A DNA stretch of 18,946 bases from Rhodospirillaceae bacterium (GTDB taxonomy: Bacteria > Pseudomonadota > Alphaproteobacteria > UBA9219), in contig DNGD01000157.1 of NCBI GenBank assembly GCA_003486725.1, positions 865-19,810 of the forward strand. The letters run 5' to 3'. A program made the translations under genes and the position numbers. The notes under the pieces were generated by a model that saw nothing but the letters and a program-made list of their open reading frames with translations, had not been told where the DNA came from and ran no database searches. How positions within the stretch are numbered: position 1 is the stretch's first letter; each line of letters begins with the position of its first letter. Shown piece by piece: positions 7,481-13,876 of this stretch.

Positions 7481-7494
7481 GCGCTTAGGATGAT

Positions 7495-8409
7495 CTACTT
7501 CTTGATGTCGATGCGGCGCAGCGGCGGCATGTACAAAAGAAGCGACGAGGCCACGTAGATCGACGAGTACGTGCCGACCAGAATGCCCCATGCGATTGCC
7601 ACCGAGAAAGTCAGCAGCGTCGGCCCGCCAAAGAAAATGAGCGGTAGCAACGCCAGAAGCGTCGTGCCGCCTGTCATCAAGGTGCGCGAGAACGTCTGGT
7701 TCAACGAGGCATCGATTACCGAGCCGAGATCCTTGGCCTTGTGACGACGCAGAACCTCGCGGATACGGTCAAAAACCACAACGGTATCGTTAATCGAATA
7801 GCCCGCAAGCGTCAGAAGCGCTGCCACGGCGGTCAGGTTGAAATCCAGTTGAAAGAGGGAATAAAGCCCGACGGTGACAAACACGTCGTGAAGGGTGGAG
7901 ACGAAACCGGCGACACCAAACTGCCATTCAAAGCGCATGCCGACATAAATGGCGATGGCCAGAACGGCGAAGATCGACGCCAGAACACCGGCTTGGAAAA
8001 GCTCTTTGCCGACGGTGGGGCCGACGACTTCTACGCGGCGATATTCATAGCCCGTACCCAGCTTTTCGCGTACCAGCTGGACGGCGCGTTGCTGGGCATC
8101 CTCGTCGCCTTCCTGCCGTTGCACACGGATCAGCACTTCGTCGGGGGAGCCAAACTCCTGCAGCGAGACTTCGCCAAGACCCAAGCCGCCCAGTGTGTCC
8201 CGCAGCGCCGACATGTCGACGGCTTGTTGGGCTTTTGCCTCGATCAGAATGCCGCCCTTGAAATCGATGCCAAGATTCAACCCGTTGATGCTCAGCGAGA
8301 TGATGGTCGCGATCATCAACACCAAGGTTGTGGCAAATCCCCACCAGCGCTTTGACACGAAAGCGATGTTGGTGTTTTGGGGGATGAAATTATGCGGGGG
8401 AAACAACAT
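7495..8409 (-). CDS. secF: Protein translocase subunit SecF
   Basis: An inner-membrane RND-type subunit that acts with SecD to use proton-motive force in late Sec-dependent export. It has 304 residues. TM1 (about 23-41) is followed by the signature GIDFKGGILIE (48-57) and a periplasmic domain (about 60-135). The TM2-TM6 bundle contains LTLAGYSINDTVVVFDRIRE (199-218), the SecF hallmark that carries the conserved Asp-208. The ATG at 8409 fits the family N-terminus; the frame is open further upstream, but that segment does not look conserved and overlaps the divergent promoter region. Unusually, secD is not adjacent: the next gene upstream is divergent. A C-terminal basic tail (PPLRRIDIKK) ends the protein. 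Confidence 0.94.
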   Translation of the reverse strand: MLFPPHNFIPQNTNIAFVSKRWWGFATTLVLMIATIISLSINGLNLGIDFKGGILIEAKAQQAVDMSALRDTLGGLGLGEVSLQEFGSPDEVLIRVQRQEGDEDAQQRAVQLVREKLGTGYEYRRVEVVGPTVGKELFQAGVLASIFAVLAIAIYVGMRFEWQFGVAGFVSTLHDVFVTVGLYSLFQLDFNLTAVAALLTLAGYSINDTVVVFDRIREVLRRHKAKDLGSVIDASLNQTFSRTLMTGGTTLLALLPLIFFGGPTLLTFSVAIAWGILVGTYSSIYVASSLLLYMPPLRRIDIKK

Positions 8410-8530
8410 GGCAGGCGATTCCTTTGGGGGGTTATACCGTGGCTTTTGTCTATAGAAACCAAGCCTTTCTGTCCAGAGGTTAGGCCCCCAAGGGTCGTCA
8501 GGCCTTAACGAATTTGTAAAAACCCTGTTG

Positions 8531-8536
8531 TATAAT
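8531..8536 (+). promoter_or_regulatory. -10 box for the deaminase-like gene
   Basis: A perfect TATAAT lies 28 bp before the ATG at 8564 in the divergent gap with secF. No good -35 hexamer sits 16-18 bp upstream (TTGTAA at 8514 is too close), so the promoter may depend on an activator or another sigma arrangement. The predicted leader would be about 20 nt, and no Shine-Dalgarno is evident. Confidence 0.4.
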
Positions 8537-8563
8537 GCGTAACACAGCGAAAAATGGTGTTTT

Positions 8564-9052
8564 ATGGGATTAAAATCGTCTTTAAAGGATAAAAAAGCCG
8601 TCCAGTTGCATTGGCTGCAACGCGCGGCGTCGATGGCCAAACAGAGCCCCCATCCTGCGGTGAAGGTCGGTGCCGTTCTGGTCGATGCGGCGGGCAACGA
8701 AATCTCCCGCGCCGCCAACCGGTTCGCGCATGGCGTCGATGACAAGCCGTCCGAGCGTTATGTGGACGGCTCACGCTCTTTGTGGATCAACTGCGCCGAG
8801 CAGATGGTGATCGCGCGGGCCGTGCGTAAGCAAAGCTGCCTGAAGGGCGCTCGCCTTTACGTGACGCTTTCGCCCTGCGCCGTGTGTGCGGGGTTGATCG
8901 CCGAGTGCGGCATTGCCGAGGTGATCGTTCCCAAGAACTCCTGCCGCGCCAATGGCCGCCTGAAAGCCAAATGGAAAAAGAGCATCACGATCGGCCTTGC
9001 CAAGATGCAGGAAGCCGGCGTCAAGCTCACCCTTGTGGATCTGGAAGAGTAG
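8564..9052 (+). CDS. dCMP/cytidine deaminase-superfamily protein with a Cys-Ala-Glu zinc motif
   Basis: A cytosolic zinc-dependent deaminase fold of 162 residues. An N-terminal helix with SPHPAVKVGAVLVD (28-41) and a NRFAHGVDDKPSERY loop (52-66) follow the dCMP deaminase pattern. The active-site glutamate is in C77-A78-E79, and the second zinc motif is P104-C105-x2-C108 (SPCAVC). In dCMP deaminases the first ligand is normally His (HAE). Here it is Cys, giving three Cys ligands as in the tetrameric cytidine deaminases. The zinc-binding set is therefore complete but atypical for this subfamily. The substrate (dCMP, a nucleoside or another base) is uncertain. It is a single-gene unit whose stop lies 3 bp from that of the convergent TPP-regulated gene. 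Confidence 0.85.
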   Translation: MGLKSSLKDKKAVQLHWLQRAASMAKQSPHPAVKVGAVLVDAAGNEISRAANRFAHGVDDKPSERYVDGSRSLWINCAEQMVIARAVRKQSCLKGARLYVTLSPCAVCAGLIAECGIAEVIVPKNSCRANGRLKAKWKKSITIGLAKMQEAGVKLTLVDLEE

Positions 9053-9055
9053 GGG

Positions 9056-9895
9056 TTAGGCGGGAGCCGCGCCCCAATTCTCGAAACGGGAGCCAAGGCG
9101 ATCGCCATAGCCGCGCATATGCCGCATGGTGGCCATCGCGCGATCAAGCCCCCCCAGCACCGTCGTCATCGTGTTTTGAAACGTCGCAAAGGTGTTCTCG
9201 CCTTGCGCGATATAGCACCAGTTCTTTTCCTTCGTCGCATCTGGCAGCACGAGGCCGATGGCCGTGTCGTGCACGATATGGCTGGCGGGAATTTTCTCCA
9301 GCAACTCAAAAAAGGTCTTCTCGGCCAGCGTCTCGCGCTCTGGACTGAACAGCCGCCGTGCGCCCAGCGTTCTTGTGATATGCGGGATGGCCGAGGCCAG
9401 CGACCATGAACCGCTCTGCAGCGCGGCCTGATGGCCTTCATTGGCTTGCTCGCTCATCTCGCTGAGGTACAGGAAGTTGATGAGCTGTGCGATTTCTTCT
9501 TGCAGTTTTTGATCGAAAAGGGCGAGGTCGTCGCGTTCCGGCTCGTCCGTATAATCGCCCAGCGTGATTTGCGTGACGCGATAGCCGCCGCCGCGCATCT
9601 TCATCATGGATTGAAAGGCGCGGCGCGTGTCGGTGACGTCCAGATCTTCAATCGCCAGATTGCCCGCTTCCTGCAACAGCTCAAACTGCCTTATCGCGCC
9701 CCATTGCAAAGACGTGTCGGGTACGGGGTGAAAGAAATCAGAAAACCACACGTCGGTGGTGGCGCCTTTGCCGATGCGCTGAAGATGCGAAAAGCCGATA
9801 TGAATGCGCCGCCCCGCAGATTGCGTGGAAGAGGTTGGGGGCGTGGTAAAGAAGGCGGGGATACTGCGCGGCTGCGCAAACCCTGTAACGGACAT
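9056..9895 (-). CDS. Unrecognised protein under TPP riboswitch control
   Basis: A protein of 279 residues from the ATG at 9895, which has AAGGGAG 5 bases upstream. I recognise no family. The first 30 residues are Pro/Thr/Ser-rich without a hydrophobic core, so it is probably cytosolic. A mixed alpha/beta stretch follows (RIHIGFSHLQRIGKG, TTDVWFSDFFHPVPD), then helical regions (residues about 75-110 and 130-170) and a C-terminal helical half (MTTVLGGLDRAMATMRHMRGYGDRL). No zinc, P-loop, Rossmann or membrane signature is visible. The riboswitch immediately in front implies expression falls when TPP is abundant, so a role in thiamine supply, salvage or a TPP-dependent process is likely but inferred. 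It does not resemble ThiC/D/E/G/M, TenA, ThiBPQ or the known thiamine transporters. It lies downstream of the EAL gene on the same strand. Confidence 0.72.
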   Translation of the reverse strand: MSVTGFAQPRSIPAFFTTPPTSSTQSAGRRIHIGFSHLQRIGKGATTDVWFSDFFHPVPDTSLQWGAIRQFELLQEAGNLAIEDLDVTDTRRAFQSMMKMRGGGYRVTQITLGDYTDEPERDDLALFDQKLQEEIAQLINFLYLSEMSEQANEGHQAALQSGSWSLASAIPHITRTLGARRLFSPERETLAEKTFFELLEKIPASHIVHDTAIGLVLPDATKEKNWCYIAQGENTFATFQNTMTTVLGGLDRAMATMRHMRGYGDRLGSRFENWGAAPA

Positions 9896-9898
9896 GAA

Positions 9899-9975
9899 CA
9901 CTCCCTTCGCTGGCATAACCCAGATCAGGTTCAATGGGTATAATCTCAGCCCCCAAACGAAGGGGCACCCCAGTG
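9899..9975 (-). promoter_or_regulatory. TPP (THI-box) riboswitch
   Basis: Read on the minus strand, the sequence carries the conserved blocks of the TPP aptamer in order. GGGGTGCCC (P3 side) is followed by GGGCTGAGA (pyrimidine-sensing J3/2), ACCC, GAACCTGATCTGG, TTATGCCAGCG (P4/P5, pyrophosphate side) and AGGGAGTG. P1 forms from CACT (9975-9972) and AGTG (9902-9899). The last block AAGGGAG is also the Shine-Dalgarno of the gene starting at 9895, so ligand binding would hide the ribosome site directly. The match is strong enough to be confident without a covariance model. Confidence 0.95.
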
Positions 9976-9981
9976 GAAAGG

Positions 9982-10010
9982 AGTCTAGGACAGGTCGGCG
10001 GGAATGTCAA
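9982..10010 (-). promoter_or_regulatory. Sigma70-like promoter for the riboswitch gene
   Basis: On the minus strand, TTGACA (10010-10005) is followed after exactly 17 bp by TAGACT (9987-9982). Transcription would begin around 9976-9975, at the first base of the aptamer P1 helix. The -35 hexamer is perfect and the -10 matches at four of six positions. It sits in the 44-bp gap after the EAL gene, so the riboswitch gene need not be co-transcribed with it. Confidence 0.6.
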
Positions 10011-10028
10011 AAGAGGGAAGGGCGGTGT

Positions 10029-11669
10029 TTACTCGCCGCGCTGCCACGGTTTGTCAAAGGACGGGCGGCCAAAGAAATAGCCTTGCAGCATGTCTGTGTT
10101 CTCGTTGCGCAGCCACTGCGCCACGTCGTCATCCTCAATACCCTCAGCCACGGTGCGCAGGCCGAGGCCGTGCGCCATGCCGATAAGCATCCGCACAAGA
10201 TGCTGCTGCTCCGGATTGGTGGTAAGGTTGATCAGCAAATCGCGGTCGATTTTCATGATCGCGAAATCCAGATTGCGCAAATGACGAATGGAGGTCGAAC
10301 CTGCCCCGAAATCGTCCAGCGCAACTTCGCTGCCCATCGCGCGCAACATTTCGACCAACCGCTTGATTTTGTCGACGTCCATCACGGCGGCGGTTTCCGT
10401 AATTTCGATAATCATGCGACGCGCGATATCAGGGCGCTCCCTCAACTTGCTTTGCATGTAATCCGGCCAATGCGGCAGGGCGGCGGTGAGGCCGGAGATA
10501 TTGACGGCCAGACGCAAGGTCTCGCAGGCTTCCAGCTCCTGAATTGAAAGTTCCAGAACGTGTTCGTCGAATTCTTGTGCCATGCCCATTTGTTCGACGA
10601 CGGGGATGAACTCATAGGCGGGCATGGGCGAGCCGTCTTCATAGAACAGACGCGACAGAACTTCGTAAAAGACAACCGCGCCCGTCTTCGCGTCGATGAC
10701 GGGTTGGTAGGCCAGTTTTAACGAGCCGTTTTTCAGCGCTTGTTTGACTTTTTCCGTAAGGTCGAGAACGGCACGGTTTTCTGCGCCACGGCGTGCGGAT
10801 TCGATATAGACGACGTACTGCCCGCGCCCTTTTTGACGCGCTTCGTGCAGGGCTTGTTCGGCGTGGATCATCATTTCCATCGCGTCGCTTTGCGTGTCGG
10901 CAAAGGGCATCGCGCCGATACAAACGGACAGATGCAGGCAGTGGTTGCCCGCCGAGATCGCATGGTCGTGGAAATTCGCCAAAATTCGTGCTGTGAGGGA
11001 TTCCATCTCCCGCGACAAGCCGGGCAAAAGAATGCCGAACATATCGCCGGCCACGCGGCCAACCAAGGCGCGGGTGGGGGTCAGTTCATTGAGACGATCC
11101 GCTACGGCGCAAATCAACAGATCGCCGGCCTTGGTGCCCATCGCTTCGTTGACGAAAGCCAGCTTGTCGATGCCAACGACAAGATACGCGCTTTGATAAC
11201 GGTTCTCGCGCGATGTTTTCAAAAGCTTTTCGATCAGCGCCTGCATGCAATCGCGGTTGGGGCGTCCCGTTAGCGGGTCGCGGTCGGGGCTGGTGCCGGC
11301 ATACGGGCTTTTTTCGCCTGCGTTTTCGACGATGCGCAGCATGCCTTGCTGACGGATCGCGCGGCCTCGCTCAAAATCGGTGGTGCCGTGTTCATGCACC
11401 CAGATGAGTGAACCGTCCGCGGCGCGCAAACGATACTCGCGGTCGAATGTTGGCGCGGTGTCGTTGAAAATCAAATGATGATCGTTGGGCAGGACGATGG
11501 TGGAAAGCTCCAGCGCATTGACGGGCGGCGTTTCGCGATCACTGCCGAAAAGTTGTTGCCACGGGCCGCACCACATAATGCGGTCAAGGCGTAAATCCCA
11601 CTGATAGGCGACATGGCCAGAAGCTGAAATAATATCTGCCAATGATGCGATAGAAGTGATCTCGTTCAT
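10029..11669 (-). CDS. PAS-GGDEF-EAL protein, probable c-di-GMP phosphodiesterase with degenerate GGDEF
   Basis: A protein of 546 residues with no membrane segment. A PAS-like sensor spans about 15-115 (REYRLRAADGSLIWVHEHG is a typical PAS end). The GGDEF domain (about 125-290) has the signature changed to AGDMF (207-211), so cyclase activity is unlikely. The EAL domain (about 305-540) appears catalytically complete: E336 (EVL), N390 (VNISG), E422 and E425 (IEITE), D452-D453 (LDDFGAGS), K473 (MKIDRD) and E509 (AEGIED). It probably hydrolyses c-di-GMP in response to a cytosolic signal, with the GGDEF domain as a possible GTP-sensing module. No clear Shine-Dalgarno precedes the ATG. A direct repeat with 31-bp period lies upstream. 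Confidence 0.92.
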   Translation of the reverse strand: MNEITSIASLADIISASGHVAYQWDLRLDRIMWCGPWQQLFGSDRETPPVNALELSTIVLPNDHHLIFNDTAPTFDREYRLRAADGSLIWVHEHGTTDFERGRAIRQQGMLRIVENAGEKSPYAGTSPDRDPLTGRPNRDCMQALIEKLLKTSRENRYQSAYLVVGIDKLAFVNEAMGTKAGDLLICAVADRLNELTPTRALVGRVAGDMFGILLPGLSREMESLTARILANFHDHAISAGNHCLHLSVCIGAMPFADTQSDAMEMMIHAEQALHEARQKGRGQYVVYIESARRGAENRAVLDLTEKVKQALKNGSLKLAYQPVIDAKTGAVVFYEVLSRLFYEDGSPMPAYEFIPVVEQMGMAQEFDEHVLELSIQELEACETLRLAVNISGLTAALPHWPDYMQSKLRERPDIARRMIIEITETAAVMDVDKIKRLVEMLRAMGSEVALDDFGAGSTSIRHLRNLDFAIMKIDRDLLINLTTNPEQQHLVRMLIGMAHGLGLRTVAEGIEDDDVAQWLRNENTDMLQGYFFGRPSFDKPWQRGE

Positions 11670-11719
11670 GATGCGACTGAGACTTGAAAAAAGTGAAAAA
11701 AAGCGTCTGGTTACACTCT

Positions 11720-11760
11720 AAATTACGGCCAGAACCTTTAATAAACGCTAAAATTACGGC
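11720..11760. promoter_or_regulatory. Direct repeat AAATTACGGC, period 31 bp, upstream of the EAL gene
   Basis: AAATTACGGC occurs at 11720-11729 and again at 11751-11760. The 31-bp spacing is about three helical turns, so two proteins bound there would sit on the same DNA face. The site is 51-91 bp before the EAL gene start on the minus strand. It may be an operator or activator site; no known factor is identified. Confidence 0.35.
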
Positions 11761-11877
11761 AGGTTTCTGCTGGTAAGGAATGGCCCTTGATAATGTGGCC
11801 GTTTTTGCTCAATCGTAAATTGAATGTGAATCAAAGGTAAAGGAATGGGGATATTCATCGTATGTAATGGCGCTTTT

Positions 11878-11912
11878 CCCTTTTCTTTCCTCGTGATGAG
11901 GAGAGAAAAGGG
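11878..11912 (-). terminator. Long perfect hairpin after cbiM-like gene, possible transcription end
   Basis: CCCTTTTCTTTCCTC (11878-11892) pairs with GAGGAGAGAAAAGGG (11898-11912) over 15 bp with one G-U pair and a 5-nt loop. It lies 30 bp past the stop of the nickel/cobalt transporter gene. On the minus strand the hairpin is followed by AAAAGCG rather than a U-tract, so it is not a textbook intrinsic terminator. It could instead protect the mRNA 3' end. Confidence 0.4.
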
Positions 11913-11942
11913 AGCCGCGTTTTTCTCAAAAAATACGTCGGA

Positions 11943-12881
11943 TTACGTGGCCGAAGCGCGTGACGTGAAACGTGTCAGCGCGAAGCCAACAGCGAACACG
12001 ATCATCGTGCCGATGAAACCGGCAAGACCTGTCGACAATCCTTCAGAAGCGATCGCCGCGATTTGATAATCGGCGAACGCGCTATAGCTCCACACGGCAT
12101 GACTGGCCGTTACAATCTTTTCCAAACCATCCGGTGCTGTGGAAGCGAAGGGGCTGCCTATCGTCGCAAGCAGCAACGCCACGACAAGACCACCGGCAAC
12201 GACGTTCTTCGCGTCAGTTTGCGAAGTCGTGTGACCCATCAACGCCCAGCTTGGCAACAGCGTTGGCTTGAAGTGAACCAGCGCCGCGAGAGCCGCGACG
12301 GTGAGCGTCGCTTCGCCAAGGCCGATGAGGGCGTGCGTCGAAACCATCGCGGGCAGGGCGGTTGCCAACGGTGAGGTGCCGGAAAGTGCGAGTTCCACGG
12401 CGCAAGCCGCAGAAGCCATCATGAGGCTAAGCCAGCTAGCACCGGCTGCGGCGGCGAGGAAGCCCGCTTTGCCTGCAGGAAGCAACGCGCGTAAACGACG
12501 CATAAGCGGATAGGCGAGAAGGCCGCCGATCACGCCCATATTGACGATGTTGCTGCCGATCGCGGTCATGCCGCCGTCAGCGAAGAAGATTCCCTGAACC
12601 ATCAGGACGAGGGAGAGCGCAAGGCAAGCGCCCCATGGCCCCAGAACCGCTGCCGCTGCAACCGCGCCGAGGAAGTGGCCGCTGGTGCCGCCGCCGATGG
12701 GGAAGTTGATCATTTGTATGGCAAAGATAAAGGCCGCAACCATCGCCAAAACCGGCGTGGACGTCATGGCCGTTTTCGTGGCGCGTTTCACGTGCCACAG
12801 GCTTACGGCCAGAGCAGCCGTCGCAGCGACCATGGTCACAGCGTTAACAGGCATCGAGACGATATGATCGGGGATATGCAT
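11943..12881 (-). CDS. CbiM/NikM-like nickel/cobalt transporter substrate subunit fused to a PDGLE (CbiN-like) domain
   Basis: An inner-membrane protein of 312 residues with many hydrophobic segments. The N-terminus MHIPDH matches the MHIPDG start of CbiM/NikM, in which Met1 and His2 coordinate the metal. The conserved His of the family is at H69 (GGTSGHFLG). CbiM-typical NFPIGGGTSGH and GSNIVNMGVIGG are present. The C-terminal part (about 225-312) has two further membrane segments flanking APDGLEKIV (250-254 PDGLE), the CbiN-like module, giving a CbiM-N fusion. No energising CbiQ or CbiO gene is beside it, so it either uses remote partners or works alone. The start has AGAGG 8 bases upstream. 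A NikR-like palindrome upstream favours nickel over cobalt. Confidence 0.9.
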   Translation of the reverse strand: MHIPDHIVSMPVNAVTMVAATAALAVSLWHVKRATKTAMTSTPVLAMVAAFIFAIQMINFPIGGGTSGHFLGAVAAAAVLGPWGACLALSLVLMVQGIFFADGGMTAIGSNIVNMGVIGGLLAYPLMRRLRALLPAGKAGFLAAAAGASWLSLMMASAACAVELALSGTSPLATALPAMVSTHALIGLGEATLTVAALAALVHFKPTLLPSWALMGHTTSQTDAKNVVAGGLVVALLLATIGSPFASTAPDGLEKIVTASHAVWSYSAFADYQIAAIASEGLSTGLAGFIGTMIVFAVGFALTRFTSRASAT

Positions 12882-12935
12882 GGCGGAACCTCTATGGAGA
12901 TGGGGGGCGGGAGAGGAGACGAAAAGTAAGGTTAA

Positions 12936-12962
12936 ATATGATTAAATCAAGAATCGTCATAC
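12936..12962. promoter_or_regulatory. NikR-like operator upstream of the CbiM-like gene
   Basis: On the plus strand ATATGA is followed after 15 bp by TCATAC, and the inner flank of the right half reads AATCGTCATAC. The E. coli NikR operator is GTATGA-N16-TCATAC with TCG inside the right half. The right half here is an exact match; the left half differs at one base and the spacer is one base shorter. The site is 55-81 bp upstream of the transporter start. It fits nickel-responsive repression, but the spacing defect keeps this tentative. Confidence 0.4.
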
Positions 12963-13105
12963 GGCAAGGGGAATAGTCCGGCGGTATCGCCTAGGGTGGA
13001 ATGAGGGTTCTTCTTGGTGCCTTTTATTTCATATTTCCTTGATTACAGGGCTATGCTAGTTTTTCTGTATTATTAACGCCTTAGACAAGTAAAAGGGAGA
13101 AATGG

Positions 13106-13747
13106 ATGATGACGAGTAAGACACAATCCGATTTTCGTCTGGGCGCTGCCTTGCAATCACTTTCAGAATCCGAGTGGGAGTTTTCTGCAAAGCACAAGTT
13201 GAATACGGCAGGGCTTGCCATCTCAGCCGTATACGCGTTTCTTTGCCCTTATGCGGGTATTCCTTTGGCTTTAGGCTTTGCGGCTTATCGGGGGGTGAGG
13301 CGCTTTTATCCGGATAAAATCGATTACAGGGATCACGGTGCCCCTGTTATTCCGTCGGTGGTTCTTGCCGTGACCGCGTCCGCATTATTTGTGTCGTATG
13401 GCAATTACGTGAAAAATGAACTGCCGCACTTTACCGAAAACCAGCTTGATCAGGTTCGGGCAGCAGCCCGTCATGGCCTAAATAACTGCGCTGCCAAGGG
13501 CGTGTGTTCGCCTATTGTTAGGCACTCTCTTGTTGACGGAAGTTTAGGCTATTCATTGATTGGCCGTGGGTTGCCCCCCATCCCGGATAATTGGCCGATA
13601 GAGGTAGAAAAAAACCTGGATGGCGCGAATAAAGCCTGCGCCGTGGTGACGGCAATACGGCTGGGGCAAGGGCGATATTTCTTCCTGCCGGGTCGTGGCG
13701 GTGTTTCCCAGCACAAAGGCCTCGGCTACCACTGTGTAATTGAATAA
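13106..13747 (+). CDS. Unknown membrane-anchored protein with Cys-containing C-terminal domain
   Basis: A protein of 213 residues; the ATG at 13106 has GGGAG 6 bases upstream. Residues 1-30 are hydrophilic. Two hydrophobic stretches follow (about 34-62, possibly a hairpin containing Cys47-Pro48, and 81-101). The remaining hydrophilic 110 residues contain four cysteines (C128, C134, C178, C210), the last three residues from the end. If that domain is exported, two disulfides are possible. The segments VDGSLGYSLIGRGLPP and GRYFFLPGRGGVSQHKGLGYHC look like a compact beta-rich domain. I recognise no family. It is a single gene followed by a small hairpin at 13779-13800. Confidence 0.65.
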   Translation: MMTSKTQSDFRLGAALQSLSESEWEFSAKHKLNTAGLAISAVYAFLCPYAGIPLALGFAAYRGVRRFYPDKIDYRDHGAPVIPSVVLAVTASALFVSYGNYVKNELPHFTENQLDQVRAAARHGLNNCAAKGVCSPIVRHSLVDGSLGYSLIGRGLPPIPDNWPIEVEKNLDGANKACAVVTAIRLGQGRYFFLPGRGGVSQHKGLGYHCVIE

Positions 13748-13778
13748 CTTTCTGATAGTATCGCTTGGATTACCCCTT

Positions 13779-13808
13779 GAAACTAAAAGCCATTAGTTTC
13801 GTGCTTTT
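13779..13808 (+). terminator. Probable weak intrinsic terminator
   Basis: GAAACTAA (13779-13786) and TTAGTTTC (13793-13800) form a perfect 8-bp stem with a 6-nt loop, followed by GTGCTTTT. It lies 32 bp after the unknown membrane-protein gene. The stem is AT-rich and the U-run short, so efficiency is doubtful. Confidence 0.4.
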
Positions 13809-13876
13809 CCTTGCTTTGCCCCCGTTCCTCTGCCATAAGCTGCCGAAATAGATAAATGGCTGTGGGATGAACGGTT

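Noticed and set aside
8410..8745. N-terminal extension of SecF
   Set aside because: The frame is open, but the extension overlaps the divergent deaminase gene and its TATAAT; SecF homologues begin near the ATG at 8409.
9976..9984. A 9-bp P1 helix for the TPP aptamer using ACTCCTTTC
   Set aside because: In known TPP aptamers P1 directly abuts GGGGTGC, which gives CACT/AGTG (9972-9975 with 9899-9902). The longer pairing is better seen as an alternative anti-SD fold.
9804..10547. Plus-strand open frame of 247 codons
   Set aside because: It runs antisense across the TPP riboswitch and the EAL domain, both clearly minus-strand features.
12882..13105. Cobalamin riboswitch upstream of the CbiM-like gene
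   Set aside because: The minus strand lacks the conserved B12-box GCCACTG and the other core blocks. A few AAGGGGAA-like bases on the opposite strand are not enough.
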